Assembly (NCBI RefSeq): GCF_025840185.1
Contig: NZ_JAMPJU010000009.1
Coordinates: 1 to 64,000, forward strand
Length of the DNA: 64,000 nucleotides
Origin: Brenneria izbisi
GTDB taxonomy: Bacteria; Pseudomonadota; Gammaproteobacteria; Enterobacterales; Enterobacteriaceae
Direction: 5' to 3'
Shown here: positions 30,568 to 41,991 of the stretch, piece by piece
Layout: every line of letters begins with the position of its first letter
How positions within the stretch are numbered: position 1 is the first letter of the stretch
The notes under the pieces: model-generated
Database searches by the model: none
What the model was told of the DNA's origin: nothing
Seen by the model: only the letters and a program-made list of their open reading frames with translations
Program-made: the position numbers and the translations under genes

Positions 30568-32526
30568 ATGAAAAGCCCGATATTTATTCGCTTCCGCTTT
30601 GCGTTTAAGCTGAGCTTCGCTATTGTCCTGTCTCTGTTTCTGGGGTTCCATTTACAGTTGGAAACGCCGCGCTGGTCGGTGTTGACGGCGGCGATTGTTT
30701 CAGCCGGGCCAGCCTTCGTCGCGGGCGGCGAACCTTTTTCCGGCGCTATCCGTCATCGTGGCATGTTGCGTATTGTCGGCACGTTTATTGGTTGTATCGC
30801 TGCATTAATCCTCATTATTGCAACGGTTCGGGCGCCGGTTCTTATGTTGATGCTTTGTTGCGTCTGGGCGGGCGTCTGTACCTGGATCTCTTCACTGGTC
30901 AAAGTTGAAAACGCCTATTTGTTCGGGCTGGCAGGCTACACGACGCTTATCATCATCGTTTCCACACAGGGGACGCCATTGCTGACGCCACAGTTTGTGG
31001 TCGAACGTTGTAGTGAGATCGTGTTGGGAATTATGTGCGCGATCCTGGCTGATCTGCTGTTTTCCCCACGTTCAATCAAACAAGATATTGATCGCAGTAT
31101 CGAAGCGCTGCTGGTGGATCAGTACCGGTTACTGCAATTGTGTGTCAATCAGGCGGAAAAAGAGGCGATTGATGCCGCCTGGCATGCGCTGGTGCGTAAA
31201 ACGACCGCGCTGGACGGCATGCGCAATCATTTAATGATGGAGTCATCGCGCTGGCAGAACAGCAATCATCGTTTGAAATCGATGCATACCCAATCGCTGG
31301 CGTTGATTACGCAGGCTTGCGAAACGTATCTGGTTTTACAGGACCACCCGTCCTGGAGTAAAAGCAGCCTGCAATGGATCATCGAACAGCCGGTTGAATC
31401 GATGCAGGACGTTCACCGCCGCCTGAAATCACTGCGGTACCTGATTGCGGGTAGCCATCGTCAGGCGATTCCATCCACGGTAAGTAGCTGGGTCGGGATC
31501 GCCACCCGCTACCAGTTATTGGCTAAAGGCGTGCAGACCAATGGTCGCATCAGTAAAGTGGAAGCGGATGTGCTGCACAGCGATGTGGAGATTAAGGCGC
31601 CATCGGCCGAAACCCATCACGCCATGATCAACGGATTGCGCACGGGCGTGGCGACGGCGCTGGGCTGCCTGTTCTGGCTCAGCACCGGCTGGACGTCAGG
31701 TAGCGTTTGCATGGTCATGCTTGCCGTGGTGACATCGCTGGCGATGCGCTTGCCAAATCCCAAAATGGCGGCGGTGGATTTCCTTTACGGCACCATCGTG
31801 GCACTGCCGTTGGGGGCGCTGATGTTTATGTTTATCATGCCTTCGACGCAGCAAAGTATGTTGCTGCTTTGCCTCAGCCTGGGGGCGATAGCGTTCGTCA
31901 TTGGTATCGAGGTGCAAAAGCGGCGTCTCGGATCGCTGGGTACGTTAGCGAGCACGATTAATATTCTGGTGCTGGATAACCCGATGACGTTTCATATCAA
32001 TCAATTCCTGGATAATGCCATCGGGCAGATCATCGGCTGTTTTCTGGCGCTGATGGTGATTCTGCTGATTCGCGACAATGCCAAAATCCATACCGGTCGC
32101 ACATTGTTGAATCGCTTTGTTTACAGCGCGGTATCGGCATTGACCACCAATCAGGCGCGGCGTAAAGAGAACCATCTGCCCGCACTTTATCAGCAATTGT
32201 TTTTGTTGCTGAACATGTTCCCCGGCGATATCGCCAAATATCGTCTGGCCTTGTCGTTGATTATCGCGCATCAGCGTTTGCGTTCACTGGCGATCCCACA
32301 AGATGACGCGCTATCCGCCTTTCACCGTCAAATTCGCGCCACGGCGGAGCGCGTGGTAGGCGCGCGACGTGGCCCCACGCGCAGCCAGACGTTTGCACAA
32401 CTACTGGATGAACTTGACGAGTATCAGCACAAGTTGGCGCAGCGGCAATTGCCGCCGGATATCACGGCGCCCGTCGGACGTTTCGTCACCATGCTGCGCA
32501 AATATCAGCATGCGTTGAGTGATTAA
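30568..32526 (+). CDS. aaeB: Aromatic carboxylic acid efflux pump AaeB
   Basis: Inner-membrane FUSC-family transporter, partner of AaeA. The protein has 652 residues from ATG 30568, 4 bases past the aaeA stop; a GTG at 30550 overlapping aaeA would add six residues. Two sets of membrane helices (about 15-150 and 345-490) each precede a cytoplasmic helical part, the usual FUSC duplication. [20 protein letters not shown] and [20 protein letters not shown] are conserved with E. coli AaeB. Confidence 0.94.
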   Translation: MKSPIFIRFRFAFKLSFAIVLSLFLGFHLQLETPRWSVLTAAIVSAGPAFVAGGEPFSGAIRHRGMLRIVGTFIGCIAALILIIATVRAPVLMLMLCCVWAGVCTWISSLVKVENAYLFGLAGYTTLIIIVSTQGTPLLTPQFVVERCSEIVLGIMCAILADLLFSPRSIKQDIDRSIEALLVDQYRLLQLCVNQAEKEAIDAAWHALVRKTTALDGMRNHLMMESSRWQNSNHRLKSMHTQSLALITQACETYLVLQDHPSWSKSSLQWIIEQPVESMQDVHRRLKSLRYLIAGSHRQAIPSTVSSWVGIATRYQLLAKGVQTNGRISKVEADVLHSDVEIKAPSAETHHAMINGLRTGVATALGCLFWLSTGWTSGSVCMVMLAVVTSLAMRLPNPKMAAVDFLYGTIVALPLGALMFMFIMPSTQQSMLLLCLSLGAIAFVIGIEVQKRRLGSLGTLASTINILVLDNPMTFHINQFLDNAIGQIIGCFLALMVILLIRDNAKIHTGRTLLNRFVYSAVSALTTNQARRKENHLPALYQQLFLLLNMFPGDIAKYRLALSLIIAHQRLRSLAIPQDDALSAFHRQIRATAERVVGARRGPTRSQTFAQLLDELDEYQHKLAQRQLPPDITAPVGRFVTMLRKYQHALSD

Positions 32527-32638
32527 CAGCTTCAATGCTGTCATTGGACAGCGTGTTCCGCGCATCACTTCTATACTTATCATTCACGATTTTTCCTCAT
32601 GATGTAATGAGACTCGACAGTTATCAGGAGGTAACACG

Positions 32639-34093
32639 ATGTCACAACAACATTTGCAGGATAACACGCTGTTTAAAACCGGTTACTTTGTCGCGGGACA
32701 ATGGCGGCAGGCGACGGCGACATTCGATATCTTGAATCCGGCGACCGGTGAACGGATCGCCGCGATGTCCAAAGCGGGTAAAGCGGAAACACAGGCCGCC
32801 ATTGATGCGGCATATCAGGCTTTTCCAGCATGGAAACGTAAGACCGCGAAAGAACGTTCTGAAATTCTTTATCGCTGGTACGAACTGATGCTGGAAAATA
32901 AACGCTATTTGGCGGAACTGATGACCGCTGAGCAAGGTAAACCAGTCAAAGAGGCGGAAGGTGAAGTGATCTATGCCGCAAACTTTATCCAATGGTTTGC
33001 TGAGCAGGCAAAACGAGTCAACGGCGAGATTATTCCGCCAGCCAAACCAGGATCGCGTATTTATGCCACGCGTGAGCCGGTTGGCGTGGTGGTTGCCATC
33101 ACGCCGTGGAATTTTCCGCTGGCGATGCTGGCGCGTAAGCTCTGCCCTGCGCTGGCGGCGGGGTGTACCGGGGTTATCAAGCCTGCCAATAATACGCCAT
33201 TATCTGCTTTTGCGCTGCTGGCTTTGGCAGAGCAGGCGGGGGTGCCTGCCGGGGTACTCAATGGCGTCGCGGGGGATACCCAGGCGATCAGCGATACCGT
33301 TATGACCAGCGCCAAAGTGCGCAAGATTTCCTTCACCGGTTCCACGGCGGTAGGGAAAACGCTGATGCGTAATGCCGCAGACACCATGAAACGTATTTCT
33401 ATGGAACTGGGCGGCAACGCGCCTTATATCGTGTTTGACGATGCGGATATTAATGAAGCCGTCAAAGGGGCTATCGCCAATCGTTTCCGCAATGCCGGAC
33501 AGGTGTGCGTCAGCGCCAACCGGTTTTATATCCAGGACGGCGTGTACGATGAGTTTGTTTCCTTGCTGGCGGCAGAGGTGAAAAACCTAAAAGTGGGCAA
33601 CGGCATGGACGATGGCGTGGCGCTTGGCCCATTGATTAATGACGCGGCAGTGGAAAAAGTGGAAAAACACGTTAAGGATGCGATATCGCAGGGCGGGCGG
33701 GCCATCGTGGGTGGGAAACGCCATTCGCTGGGCGGCTGTTTCTTTGAACCGACGGTGATTGCCGATGCCAGTGAAACGATGTTGCTGGCTCAGGAAGAAA
33801 CATTCGGTCCGGTTGCGCCATGTTTCCGGTTTAAAACGGAAGAAGAGGTGATCCAGCGTGCCAACGATACGCCGTTTGGTCTGGCGGCTTACTTTTACAG
33901 CCAGAATTTACAACGCGTATTTCGGGTGGCGGACGCGCTGGAAAGCGGCATGATCGGTATCAATGAGTGCGCCGTGTCCACTGAACTGGCGCCGTTTGGC
34001 GGCGTGAAAGAGTCAGGGTTGGGGCGTGAAGGATCGGTGCTGGGGCTGGATGAGTTTCTGGAAGTAAAAACCTGGCATCTGAGCGGGCTATAA
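32639..34093 (+). CDS. gabD: Succinate-semialdehyde dehydrogenase (NADP+), GabD-like
   Basis: Oxidises succinate semialdehyde to succinate in GABA breakdown; other small aldehydes are possible. The 484-residue protein has the aldehyde dehydrogenase motifs ITPWNFP (154-160), catalytic Glu256 (MELGGNAP) and Cys290 (NAGQVCVSANR). The CVC pair around the catalytic Cys of E. coli and human SSADH is CVS here. Strong ribosome site (AGGAGG). It stands alone, without gabT or gabP, between aaeB and darP. The exact substrate is inferred, so the symbol is less certain than the family. Confidence 0.8.
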   Translation: MSQQHLQDNTLFKTGYFVAGQWRQATATFDILNPATGERIAAMSKAGKAETQAAIDAAYQAFPAWKRKTAKERSEILYRWYELMLENKRYLAELMTAEQGKPVKEAEGEVIYAANFIQWFAEQAKRVNGEIIPPAKPGSRIYATREPVGVVVAITPWNFPLAMLARKLCPALAAGCTGVIKPANNTPLSAFALLALAEQAGVPAGVLNGVAGDTQAISDTVMTSAKVRKISFTGSTAVGKTLMRNAADTMKRISMELGGNAPYIVFDDADINEAVKGAIANRFRNAGQVCVSANRFYIQDGVYDEFVSLLAAEVKNLKVGNGMDDGVALGPLINDAAVEKVEKHVKDAISQGGRAIVGGKRHSLGGCFFEPTVIADASETMLLAQEETFGPVAPCFRFKTEEEVIQRANDTPFGLAAYFYSQNLQRVFRVADALESGMIGINECAVSTELAPFGGVKESGLGREGSVLGLDEFLEVKTWHLSGL

Positions 34094-34130
34094 GCTTGCC
34101 GTCCCGGTGTGACAAAAATGTCTGAGGCGA

Positions 34131-34174
34131 CCACGGTGCGAGGCTTCCCGGAGGAGCCTCATTAATCACCGTGG
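34131..34174. terminator. nested inverted repeat between gabD and darP
   Basis: An outer stem CCACGGTG/CACCGTGG encloses an inner stem GAGGCT/AGCCTC (34140-34160). It lies between convergent genes, 38 bases past gabD. Neither strand has a U-run, so intrinsic termination is uncertain. Confidence 0.45.
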
Positions 34175-34217
34175 TTCCTGTTGCGAACGACATTCGCCAA
34201 TGGGGTGGCGCAGGCTT

Positions 34218-34763
34218 TCATGCCTCGGTTTCTGACAATTCACGCAGATACTGAAAAATCTGTCGGGTGGATTTCGGCGGTTTATTTGCCGCCTGCTCTT
34301 TTTGCGCATTGCGCACCAGCGAACGTAGCTGCTGGCGGTCGGCATGCGGGTAAAGCGCCAGAATATCAGGAATGGCGTCATCCCCTTCGGTCACCAGACG
34401 GTCGCGCAGCAGTTCAAGCTTGTGAAACAGCACCACCTGCTGATTATGACGGTTTTTCAGTTTATCCAACGCGGCCTGGATGGGGTCTGGATCGCGGGCG
34501 CGCAGCAGTTTACCAATCAGTTGCAACTGGCGGCGACGGCCCTCTTTCTTGATACGCTGCGCCAATTCGATGGCGGCGCGCAGGTCGTCATCCAACGGAA
34601 TTTTCTCCAACGCGTTTTTACCCAGTTCAACCAGTTCCGCACCGAGCGCTTTCAGTGCTTCAGCGTCACGTTTTATCTCGCTTTTACTCACCCAGATAAT
34701 TTCATCGTCGTCTTCATTATTGTCCGGGACTTCATCAAGCCAGTCTTCGGTTTTTTTGCTCAT
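34218..34763 (-). CDS. darP: Ribosome biogenesis factor DarP (YjgA)
   Basis: Dual-action assembly factor that binds the late 50S precursor. The 181-residue, charged, helical protein has an acidic N-terminus ([20 protein letters not shown]), a basic middle and [15 protein letters not shown] near the end. AGGA lies 7 bases upstream of the start. It is divergent from tldE, the same arrangement as yjgA-pmbA in E. coli. Confidence 0.95.
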   Translation of the reverse strand: MSKKTEDWLDEVPDNNEDDDEIIWVSKSEIKRDAEALKALGAELVELGKNALEKIPLDDDLRAAIELAQRIKKEGRRRQLQLIGKLLRARDPDPIQAALDKLKNRHNQQVVLFHKLELLRDRLVTEGDDAIPDILALYPHADRQQLRSLVRNAQKEQAANKPPKSTRQIFQYLRELSETEA

Positions 34764-35065
34764 GGTTGGTTCCTAAAAAATTTCAGGACAAATTTTTAAC
34801 GCCGCTTGCCGCAGCCCTGAAGGTAACAGGCAGGTCGCCCGCCATAAAAAAGAGGCTGATACTAACAGGTTTGGGCTTTGTGCGAAATTGTCCGCGGATC
34901 CTGTTAGACTCAGAGGCATTATGCTACACCTTTTTAGATGGCGGGATGACGAGGAATGTGTGGAAATATTCCTTATGTTTATGCTGAGCGTAATACGATT
35001 GCGCATCGGCATAAACGTGTCGCGTCGTCCGTCGGAGCGGTTTTCTCATTCATTATGGCAGAACA
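34764..35065. other. divergent intergenic region darP - tldE
   Basis: A 302-base region that must contain promoters for both genes. No consensus hexamer pair was found; a TTGTGC at about 34877 has only a poor -10 downstream. No small gene or palindrome stood out. Confidence 0.4.
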
Positions 35066-36406
35066 ATGACAATCATCACTCAGGTTGCACAACAGCGCAC
35101 GGCGCTGGAACAAGCGGTTGCACAGGCGCTGGAACTGGCGCGAGCGGGTTCGGATGCGGCGGAAGTTTCCGTATCGAAAACCACCGGTATTGGCGTGAGC
35201 ACCCGTTATGGTGAAGTTGAAAACGTCGAATTCAACAGCGACGGGGCGCTGGGGATTACGGTGTATTTCCAGCAGCGTAAAGGCAGCGCCTCATCCACTG
35301 ATCTCAGCCCGGATGCCATCGCGCGAACTGTGCAGGCGGCGCTGGATATTGCCCGTTACACCTCCGTCGATCCCTTTGCGGGGCCGGCGGATAAAGAACT
35401 GCTGGCTTTTGATGCCCCGGATCTGGACTTGTTTCACCCGACGGAACTGGATGCGGATCGTGGCATCGAGTTAGCCGCACGTGCTGAACAGGCCGCGCTG
35501 AAGGCGGATAAGCGGATCACCAATACTGAAGGCGGCAGCTTCAACAGCCATTATGCTATCAAAGTGTTTGGCAATAGCCACGGCATGCTGCAAAGCTATT
35601 GTTCCAGCCGTCATTCCATGTCCAGTTGTGTGATTGCCGAAGTGAATGGCGACATGGAGCGGGATTACGCCTACACCATTGGCCGTTCGCTGGAGGATTT
35701 GAAGACGCCTGAGTGGGTGGGTGAAGAGTGTGCGCGGCGTACATTATCCCGTTTATCGCCGCGTAAGTTGCCAACCATGCAGGCGCCAGTTCTGTTTTCC
35801 GCTGAGGTGGCGACAGGTCTGTTCGGCCATCTGGTCGGCGCCATCAGCGGCGGCAGCGTATATCGCAAATCGACTTTCCTGCTGGACAAACTGGGCCAGC
35901 AAATCCTGCCTGAATGGTTGACGATTGAAGAACAGCCGCATTTACGCAAGGGGCTGGCGTCCACGCCGTTCGACAGTGAAGGGGTTCGCACCCAGCGGCG
36001 TGAGATTGTGAAGGACGGCGTGTTGCAGACCTGGCTGCTGACCAGTTACGCCGCACGTAAACTGGGCATGAAGAGCACCGGGCATGCCGGGGGAATTCAT
36101 AACTGGCGTATCGCCGGTCAAGGGCTGGACTTCGCAGGCTTGCTCAGACAAATGGGCAAAGGACTGCTGGTGACGGAATTAATGGGCCAGGGCGTCAGCG
36201 GCGTAACCGGGGATTATTCCCGTGGCGCGTCCGGTTTCTGGGTGGAAAACGGTGAAATTCAGTATCCGGTCAGTGAGATTACCATCGCAGGCAATCTGAA
36301 AGACATGTTGCGCAATATCGTGACGGTGGGCGACGACATTGAAACGCGCAGTAATATTCAGTGCGGATCATTGCTATTGCCGGAAATGAAGATTGCGGGA
36401 CAGTAA
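35066..36406 (+). CDS. tldE: TldE (PmbA), partner of the TldD protease
   Basis: Second subunit of the TldD/TldE heterodimer, needed for microcin B17 maturation and CcdA turnover. The 446-residue protein shares the TldD fold ([33 protein letters not shown]) but lacks the HExxxH motif, so the metal site belongs to TldD. The C-terminus [20 protein letters not shown] matches PmbA. Its partner tldD is 7 kb to the left; in E. coli the two genes lie far apart. Confidence 0.97.
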   Translation: MTIITQVAQQRTALEQAVAQALELARAGSDAAEVSVSKTTGIGVSTRYGEVENVEFNSDGALGITVYFQQRKGSASSTDLSPDAIARTVQAALDIARYTSVDPFAGPADKELLAFDAPDLDLFHPTELDADRGIELAARAEQAALKADKRITNTEGGSFNSHYAIKVFGNSHGMLQSYCSSRHSMSSCVIAEVNGDMERDYAYTIGRSLEDLKTPEWVGEECARRTLSRLSPRKLPTMQAPVLFSAEVATGLFGHLVGAISGGSVYRKSTFLLDKLGQQILPEWLTIEEQPHLRKGLASTPFDSEGVRTQRREIVKDGVLQTWLLTSYAARKLGMKSTGHAGGIHNWRIAGQGLDFAGLLRQMGKGLLVTELMGQGVSGVTGDYSRGASGFWVENGEIQYPVSEITIAGNLKDMLRNIVTVGDDIETRSNIQCGSLLLPEMKIAGQ

Positions 36407-36469
36407 AGCTGTACGGAAGAAGGCGGTCATCGGTTTTATGTGATCGCCGCCGCCCAAAGAAGACAGCGG

Positions 36470-36742
36470 TTACTCTTCATCAAACCCGGCTTCAAACAGC
36501 GTAATCACGGCGGCCAGCGCCTGTGCTTCGTCCGGGCCAGTCGCTTCGACTTCAACCAGCCGACCTTTGGCTGAGTCCAGCATCAGCATGGCAATCACGC
36601 TGCTGGCCTCGGCTTCCGTACCGCTGTCATTGCGCAATATCACTTCCGCGTCGAAACTTTGCACCAGTTCAAACAGTTTCATGGCGGGGCGGGCGTGCAT
36701 GCCCAGCTTGTTTTTGATTTCAACGGTTTGTTTGACTGTCAT
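36470..36742 (-). CDS. npr: Phosphocarrier protein NPr (nitrogen PTS)
   Basis: HPr-like carrier (also ptsO) passing phosphate from EI-Ntr (PtsP) to EIIA-Ntr (PtsN). The 90-residue protein has the active His16 in [16 protein letters not shown] and matches E. coli NPr in length. It is the last gene of the leftward rpoN-ptsN-rapZ-npr block, 30 bases after rapZ. Confidence 0.97.
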   Translation of the reverse strand: MTVKQTVEIKNKLGMHARPAMKLFELVQSFDAEVILRNDSGTEAEASSVIAMLMLDSAKGRLVEVEATGPDEAQALAAVITLFEAGFDEE

Positions 36743-36772
36743 TATTTCGTCTGACGCTAATTTGCCTGACCA

Positions 36773-37627
36773 TCACGATTTACGCTTTTCCAGAGTACGG
36801 TGGCGGGACTGGACATTTTTGCCGCGGGAGCGGAAGTAGTCCGCCAACTGTTCGGCGATATAAACCGAGCGGTGCTTGCCGCCGGTACAGCCAATCGCCA
36901 CGGTCAGGTAACTGCGGTTATTGGTTTCCAGCATGGGAAGCCACAGTTCCAGATAGCTGCGCGTCTGGTAGATAAAATTGTGGACTTCAGTATGACGATC
37001 GAGGAAGGCGGCGACCGGCTTGTCCAAGCCGGTCATCGGACGGAGTTTGGGGTCCCAGTGCGGGTTGGGCAGGAAACGCACATCAAACACGTAGTCGGCG
37101 TCAATGGGAATGCCATGCTTATAGCCGAAAGATTCAAACACCATCGTCAACTCGCGTTCTCGTTTACCCAGCAGGCGGGTACGCAGCATTTCAGCCAGTT
37201 CATGCACCGACATTTCCGAGGTATCGATGATCAGATCGGCGCGCGACCGCAGGGGTTCCAGGAGATCGTTTTCTTCATCAATGGCGCTTTCCAGCGACAG
37301 ATTCTTACTGGATAAAGGGTGCAGACGGCGGGTATCGCTGTAACGACGGATCAGTGTATTGCGATCGGCGTCCAGAAATAACAACTGTGGTGAGAAGCTC
37401 TGCGGGAGTTGCGCCATTGCTTGTTCAAAGACTTCCGGCGATTCCGGCATGTTGCGCACATCAATGCTGACCGCGGCGGAGATATTGCGCGTCGCAAGCG
37501 TATCGGCCAGTTCCGGCAACAACACCACCGGCAGGTTATCCACGCAGTAGAACCCCATGTCTTCCAACGCACGCAGAGCGACGGATTTACCTGACCCTGA
37601 ACGACCACTAACAATCATCAGCACCAT
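36773..37627 (-). CDS. rapZ: RNase adapter protein RapZ
   Basis: Binds the GlmZ small RNA and presents it to RNase E, so tuning GlmS and cell-wall precursor supply. The start at 37627 ([20 protein letters not shown]) gives 284 residues; GGGGGAG lies about 9 bases upstream. It has Walker A at 8-15 in the N-terminal kinase-like domain and the C-terminal RNA-binding part with [16 protein letters not shown]. The basic tail [19 protein letters not shown] is present. Confidence 0.97.
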   Translation of the reverse strand: MVLMIVSGRSGSGKSVALRALEDMGFYCVDNLPVVLLPELADTLATRNISAAVSIDVRNMPESPEVFEQAMAQLPQSFSPQLLFLDADRNTLIRRYSDTRRLHPLSSKNLSLESAIDEENDLLEPLRSRADLIIDTSEMSVHELAEMLRTRLLGKRERELTMVFESFGYKHGIPIDADYVFDVRFLPNPHWDPKLRPMTGLDKPVAAFLDRHTEVHNFIYQTRSYLELWLPMLETNNRSYLTVAIGCTGGKHRSVYIAEQLADYFRSRGKNVQSRHRTLEKRKS

Positions 37628-37781
37628 CTGATAACTCCCCCCTGGCAACGTGATGGCGAACTCTCGCCGCGATGGTTTTTATCGTGAACGGCTAGAAAAT
37701 GAAGGGTTAGCACATGGATTGCAAGCATTCTGTCATTCCAGCCTGGGGCGCTATTCATCGTAAGCCATGTCGCCATTCGAC

Positions 37782-38255
37782 TTAACCGCTTTCCATCATG
37801 ATCTGATAAAGTTCTTCATCGCTTTGCGCCGCTCGCAGACGACGACACACCGTTTTATCAGCCAGTCGTTTGGCAACAAGCGACAGCGTATGTAAATGGG
37901 TTTTACATTGTTCTGCCGGAACCAGCAAGGCAAAAAGCAAATCAACGTCTTGATGATCAACGGCATCGAAAGCGATAGGCTGTTCCAACTGAATAAATAC
38001 CCCAATTGCGCCCAGGGCGTTATCGTCTTCGAGCTTACCGTGGGGAATGGCAATGCCGTTGCCGATACCCGTGCTGCCCATCCGTTCGCGGGTAAGAATG
38101 GCGTCAAAAATAATCTGTGAAGAGAGATTAAGCTGGTTGGCGGCCAGCTCGCTGATAATTTCCAATGCGCGTTTTTTACTCTGGCAATGGACGGCGCTTC
38201 GGGTGCACTCTGGGCGTAACACGGTGCTGAGTTGCAAAACGGGAACGTTGTTCAT
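37782..38255 (-). CDS. ptsN: Nitrogen regulatory EIIA protein PtsN
   Basis: Terminal phospho-acceptor of the nitrogen PTS; controls potassium transport and sensor kinases and links to sigma-54 genes. The start at 38255 (MNNVPVLQLSTVLRPECTRS) gives 157 residues, about six fewer than E. coli at the C-terminus (ends MMESG). The phosphorylated His is residue 72 (AIPHGKLEDD). A longer frame reads through a GC-rich leader without conservation. It lies 95 bases after hpf. Confidence 0.96.
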   Translation of the reverse strand: MNNVPVLQLSTVLRPECTRSAVHCQSKKRALEIISELAANQLNLSSQIIFDAILTRERMGSTGIGNGIAIPHGKLEDDNALGAIGVFIQLEQPIAFDAVDHQDVDLLFALLVPAEQCKTHLHTLSLVAKRLADKTVCRRLRAAQSDEELYQIMMESG

Positions 38256-38350
38256 TTTATATTCACTTAACGACACTTTCACTTGCGGTAAGCCCGGCCC
38301 GTCAGGTGCGCGGGCCGGGTCTGTTCTCCTGCCGATGGGCAAGAGAAAAA

Positions 38351-38638
38351 CTAGTGCTGCTTCAGCTTGTCCTTATGCTTATTCAGCTGGCGAGCCAGCT
38401 TATCGATCAGCAAATCGATCGCGGCGTACATATCTTCCGCTTCTGATGTGGCGTGCAGCTCTCCACCGTTGACGTGGACGGTAGCATCAGCAATTTGTTG
38501 TACTTTCTCCACTTTCAATACCACGTTGACCTGAATGATGCGGTCAAAGTATTGTTCTAACTTGGCAAATTTGGTATTGACGAAATCGCGTAATGGTTCG
38601 GTAATTTCGATGTGGTGTCCGGTAATATTGAGCTGCAT
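38351..38638 (-). CDS. hpf: Ribosome hibernation promoting factor
   Basis: Short-form HPF that binds the 30S decoding region and promotes 100S dimers in stationary phase. The start at 38638 (MQLNITGHHIEITEPLRDFV) gives 95 residues, the E. coli length, with AGGAAG upstream. The fold segments HVNGGELHATSEAEDMYAAI and DLLIDKLARQLNKHKDKLKQ are conserved. It follows rpoN by 22 bases. Confidence 0.97.
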   Translation of the reverse strand: MQLNITGHHIEITEPLRDFVNTKFAKLEQYFDRIIQVNVVLKVEKVQQIADATVHVNGGELHATSEAEDMYAAIDLLIDKLARQLNKHKDKLKQH

Positions 38639-38660
38639 AGCGTCTTCCTCTCTGTTGAGA

Positions 38661-40094
38661 TCAAAGCAGTTGTTTACGCTGATTTGATGGTGGGATAGAT
38701 AAAGACTCTCGGTATTTCGCCACGGTGCGCCGTGCCACAATAATGCCTTGTTCAGAGAGCAGCGAAGTCAGCTTGCTGTCGCTTAAAGGCTTGCCGGGGT
38801 TTTCCGTGGCGATTAACTTCTTGACCAGTGCGCGGATCGCCGTTGACGAAGCTTCGCCTCCGCTGTCGGTATTCACATGGCTGGAGAAGAAATATTTTAG
38901 TTCAAAAATGCCGCGCGGACTGTGCAGGAACTTCTGTGTGGTCACCCGTGAAATGGTGGATTCATGCATATCCACAACCTGGGCGATATCCGCCAGCACC
39001 ATCGGTTTCATGAATTCTTCGCCCTGTTCAAAGAAATCCTGCTGTTGTTCGACAATACAGCGGGTCACTTTGAGCAAGGTATCATTACGGCTTTCAAGAC
39101 TTTTGATTAACCAGCGCGCCTCCTGCAAATGGCTGCGAATGAACTGACCGTCGCTGTCGCTGCGGGCGTTGTTGCCCAACGCGGCATATTGCTGGTTGAT
39201 CTGTAGACGGGGTATGCTGTCGGTATTCAGTTCAACCACCCAACGTCCCTGGATCTTGCGTACCAGCACGTCAGGAATGACGTACTCGGATTCACCCGTG
39301 TTGATGGATTGACCCGGACGGGGATCGAGGGATTGAATCAGCGCCAACGCTTCTTTCAGTACCTCTTCTTTCAGGCGTGTTGAACGGATCAGACTGCGGA
39401 AATCATGGTTGGCCAGCAGATCGAGGTACTCGCTTACGATCAGCTTCGCTTCCGCGAGGCGCGGCGTGCTGTCAACAAATTGGGAAAGCTGTACCAGCAG
39501 ACAATCGCGCAGATCGCGGGCGGCGACGCCCACCGGATCAAAGCGCTGTACCCGCTTGAGCACCGCTTCCACTTCTTCAAGCGTAACGTTTTCATCGCCG
39601 ATACTGTCCAGAATATCTTCCAGCGGCACCGTAAGATAACCGGTATTGTCCACCGCATCGACAATGGATGTCGCTATCGCCGCATCGGTATCTGAAAAAG
39701 GCGTCAATTCAACCTGCCACATCAGGTAGTCCTGAAGGGTTTGTGTGGTTTCGCCCTGATAGATCGGTAACTCTTCATCCCGGTAATCGGTGCCGGTGCC
39801 GGAGGGCGTGCCTGCGGAATAGATTTCATCCCAGGTCGCATCAAGCGGCAGTTCTTCCGGCATGTCTTTTTGTTCCAGCGCTTCGCCGGTATCCAGCGAA
39901 TCACTATCAGCTATCTCGAATGACTCTATTTCTTCGTGGTTGTCCGTCTGCTCAAGTAACGGGTTGCTTTCCAGCGCCAGTTGAATCTCTTGTTGCAGTT
40001 CAAGCGTGGACAGTTGCAACAGACGGATTGCCTGCTGTAGCTGTGGAGTCATGGCCAGTTGCTGGCTAAGCCTGAGTTGCAAACCTTGCTTCAT
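38661..40094 (-). CDS. rpoN: RNA polymerase sigma-54 factor
   Basis: Alternative sigma factor that needs an AAA+ activator such as NtrC; recognises -24/-12 promoters like the one found upstream of yhdW. The 477-residue protein has the Gln/Leu-rich activator-interacting region I ([20 protein letters not shown]), an acidic region II, the core-binding region, and the RpoN box [10 protein letters not shown] at 454-463. Length equals that of E. coli. It is placed between lptB and hpf, as in other enteric bacteria. Confidence 0.98.
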   Translation of the reverse strand: MKQGLQLRLSQQLAMTPQLQQAIRLLQLSTLELQQEIQLALESNPLLEQTDNHEEIESFEIADSDSLDTGEALEQKDMPEELPLDATWDEIYSAGTPSGTGTDYRDEELPIYQGETTQTLQDYLMWQVELTPFSDTDAAIATSIVDAVDNTGYLTVPLEDILDSIGDENVTLEEVEAVLKRVQRFDPVGVAARDLRDCLLVQLSQFVDSTPRLAEAKLIVSEYLDLLANHDFRSLIRSTRLKEEVLKEALALIQSLDPRPGQSINTGESEYVIPDVLVRKIQGRWVVELNTDSIPRLQINQQYAALGNNARSDSDGQFIRSHLQEARWLIKSLESRNDTLLKVTRCIVEQQQDFFEQGEEFMKPMVLADIAQVVDMHESTISRVTTQKFLHSPRGIFELKYFFSSHVNTDSGGEASSTAIRALVKKLIATENPGKPLSDSKLTSLLSEQGIIVARRTVAKYRESLSIPPSNQRKQLL

Positions 40095-40143
40095 AAGTAG
40101 CGCTAACTTCCTTATATATTATTCAGTTGAAAACACGACTCTG

Positions 40144-40869
40144 TCAGAGTCGGAAGCCTTCGCCCAGATAGACGCGTTTTACCTGCTCATCGGCCAGGAT
40201 TTCCGATGGTGAACCGTGGGCGATCAGGTGTCCCTGACTCACGATATAGGCGCGCTCGCAAACATCCAACGTTTCACGGACGTTATGATCGGTGATCAAC
40301 ACGCCGAGCCCGCTGTCACGCAGATGTTCAATTATTTTTTTTATATCAATCACCGAAATGGGGTCAACACCGGCAAAGGGTTCATCCAGCAGGATAAATT
40401 TAGGATTTGCCGCCAGTGCGCGGGCGATTTCCACCCGGCGTCGTTCACCACCGGAGAGCGATTGTCCCAGACTATCGCGTAAATGAATAATATGGAATTC
40501 TTCCATTAGCTCATTCGCCCGGTCTTCCTGTTGCTCCGAGGTCAGATCCTTACGGATCTGCAACACGGCCATCAGGTTGTCATAGACGCTTAACCGGCGA
40601 AAGATCGACGCTTCCTGCGGTAAATAGCCGATCCCGCGCAGAGCGCGATCATGCAAGGGAAGCAGACTGATATCGTCGTCATCAATCACAATCCGTCCTT
40701 CATCGCGCGGGACGATACCGACCACCATATAAAAAGTGGTGGTTTTCCCGGCGCCATTCGGCCCCAGCAGACCGACGATCTCGCCGGAGTTGACGGTGAG
40801 ACTGACGTTTTCCACCACCCTGCGACCTTTATACGCCTTAGCCAGATTTTCTGCGATTAATGTTGCCAT
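40144..40869 (-). CDS. lptB: LPS export ATPase LptB
   Basis: ATPase that powers LPS extraction from the inner membrane by LptFG. The 241-residue protein has Walker [10 protein letters not shown], the signature [15 protein letters not shown], Walker [13 protein letters not shown] and H-loop [12 protein letters not shown]. It begins 2 bases after lptA and precedes rpoN by 49 bases. Confidence 0.98.
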   Translation of the reverse strand: MATLIAENLAKAYKGRRVVENVSLTVNSGEIVGLLGPNGAGKTTTFYMVVGIVPRDEGRIVIDDDDISLLPLHDRALRGIGYLPQEASIFRRLSVYDNLMAVLQIRKDLTSEQQEDRANELMEEFHIIHLRDSLGQSLSGGERRRVEIARALAANPKFILLDEPFAGVDPISVIDIKKIIEHLRDSGLGVLITDHNVRETLDVCERAYIVSQGHLIAHGSPSEILADEQVKRVYLGEGFRL

Positions 40870-40871
40870 AG

Positions 40872-41444
40872 TTATTCAGTGACTCGTGGTTGCGGTTTTT
40901 GAAACGGGGAGGATGCGGGCTGGCTTTCATTCTCCTGAAGTTGGGAAGGAACCAATACCGTGGTGACGCGTTTACCTTTGTCGCTGAAGGCTTCCATCTG
41001 CTGCTGTTTTACCAGATAAGTGATACGGTCGCCTTTCACATTGCTGTCCACCTGCTCCAAATAGGCGTCGCCGGTCAGCACCAGAAAGTCATTGGCCAGT
41101 TCATAACGCACCTTCCGGGCATGACCTTTTACGGGTTTGCCGTTGTCCTGCATCTGGTAGAAGGTGACGGGATTGCCGTAGCCCTCGACAACTTCACGAC
41201 CCCGCTCGCCCTGTGGTTGGGTAACGACGACTTTATCGGCTTTGACTTCAATCGTTCCCTGCTTCACGACCACATTACCGGTGAATGTTACCGTATTGCT
41301 TTGCATGTCCAGCGATTGCTGCTCGGAATCGATATGAATGGGCTGATTACTGTCGCCGGTGAGTGCCAGCGCGGGAACGCTGACAGCGAACAGCGCGCCG
41401 GCGATCAGGGTGTTACGCATCAGATTATTGGTTTTGGATTTCAT
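40872..41444 (-). CDS. lptA: LPS periplasmic bridge protein LptA
   Basis: Forms the periplasmic bridge that carries LPS between LptC and LptD. The 190-residue precursor has a signal peptide (cut near [10 protein letters not shown]) and the jelly-roll OstA domain ([27 protein letters not shown]-like [20 protein letters not shown]). The C-terminal tail is Pro/Gln rich. Its start overlaps the end of lptC by 20 bases. Confidence 0.96.
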   Translation of the reverse strand: MKSKTNNLMRNTLIAGALFAVSVPALALTGDSNQPIHIDSEQQSLDMQSNTVTFTGNVVVKQGTIEVKADKVVVTQPQGERGREVVEGYGNPVTFYQMQDNGKPVKGHARKVRYELANDFLVLTGDAYLEQVDSNVKGDRITYLVKQQQMEAFSDKGKRVTTVLVPSQLQENESQPASSPFQKPQPRVTE

Positions 41445-41991
41445 AAGAGGTTTTTACCTTTTCGATCAACTCGGCTGTCTTGTTACGCAGATTCCCACGC
41501 ATTTTCATCCCATTGGAAGTAAAACCGGCGCCGTACAGGGTGACTTCATCATCGGAAGAGACGTCCTGAGTGACCAGATTCACCTGGGCATTGTCGGTTT
41601 TGATCCTCTCCAGCCGCGAGTCATTTGTCAGGCTGTTAACCTCGACATGACCATACAGATAGAGCATTTTGTCTTTCGTCAGCTTGGCGCGGTCCGCGCT
41701 TACTGACCAGGTTGCCGTTCCCTGTTCGTCAAACAGCGTCGCGACAGGCGTTGTAAACCAGCTTAGCTGTTCGTCATTGAAGTATTCTGCTTTGTCCGCG
41801 ATCAGACGGTAGCTCAGTTTCCCCGCCGGGCTGTATACCTGTGTGGTGGTTTTCTCACTGGTATACACCGGTACGGCGGGGCTGTCGCTGTGGGCGGGCG
41901 CCGCCGATTCTTCATCTGCGATAGTCCAGCCGATCAGGATAACGGCCAGCAGTGCCAGCAAAGCGGTCAGCCAACGCTTGGTTTTACTCAT
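41425..41991 (-). CDS. lptC: LPS export protein LptC
   Basis: Bitopic inner-membrane protein that receives LPS from LptBFG and passes it to LptA. The 188-residue protein has one membrane helix at about 7-24 and a periplasmic jelly-roll domain (YSPAGKLSYRLIADKAEYFN). It overlaps kdsC by 4 bases and lptA by 20, so the kdsC-lptC-lptA-lptB genes are translated as one tight unit. Confidence 0.96.
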   Translation of the reverse strand: MSKTKRWLTALLALLAVILIGWTIADEESAAPAHSDSPAVPVYTSEKTTTQVYSPAGKLSYRLIADKAEYFNDEQLSWFTTPVATLFDEQGTATWSVSADRAKLTKDKMLYLYGHVEVNSLTNDSRLERIKTDNAQVNLVTQDVSSDDEVTLYGAGFTSNGMKMRGNLRNKTAELIEKVKTSYEIQNQ

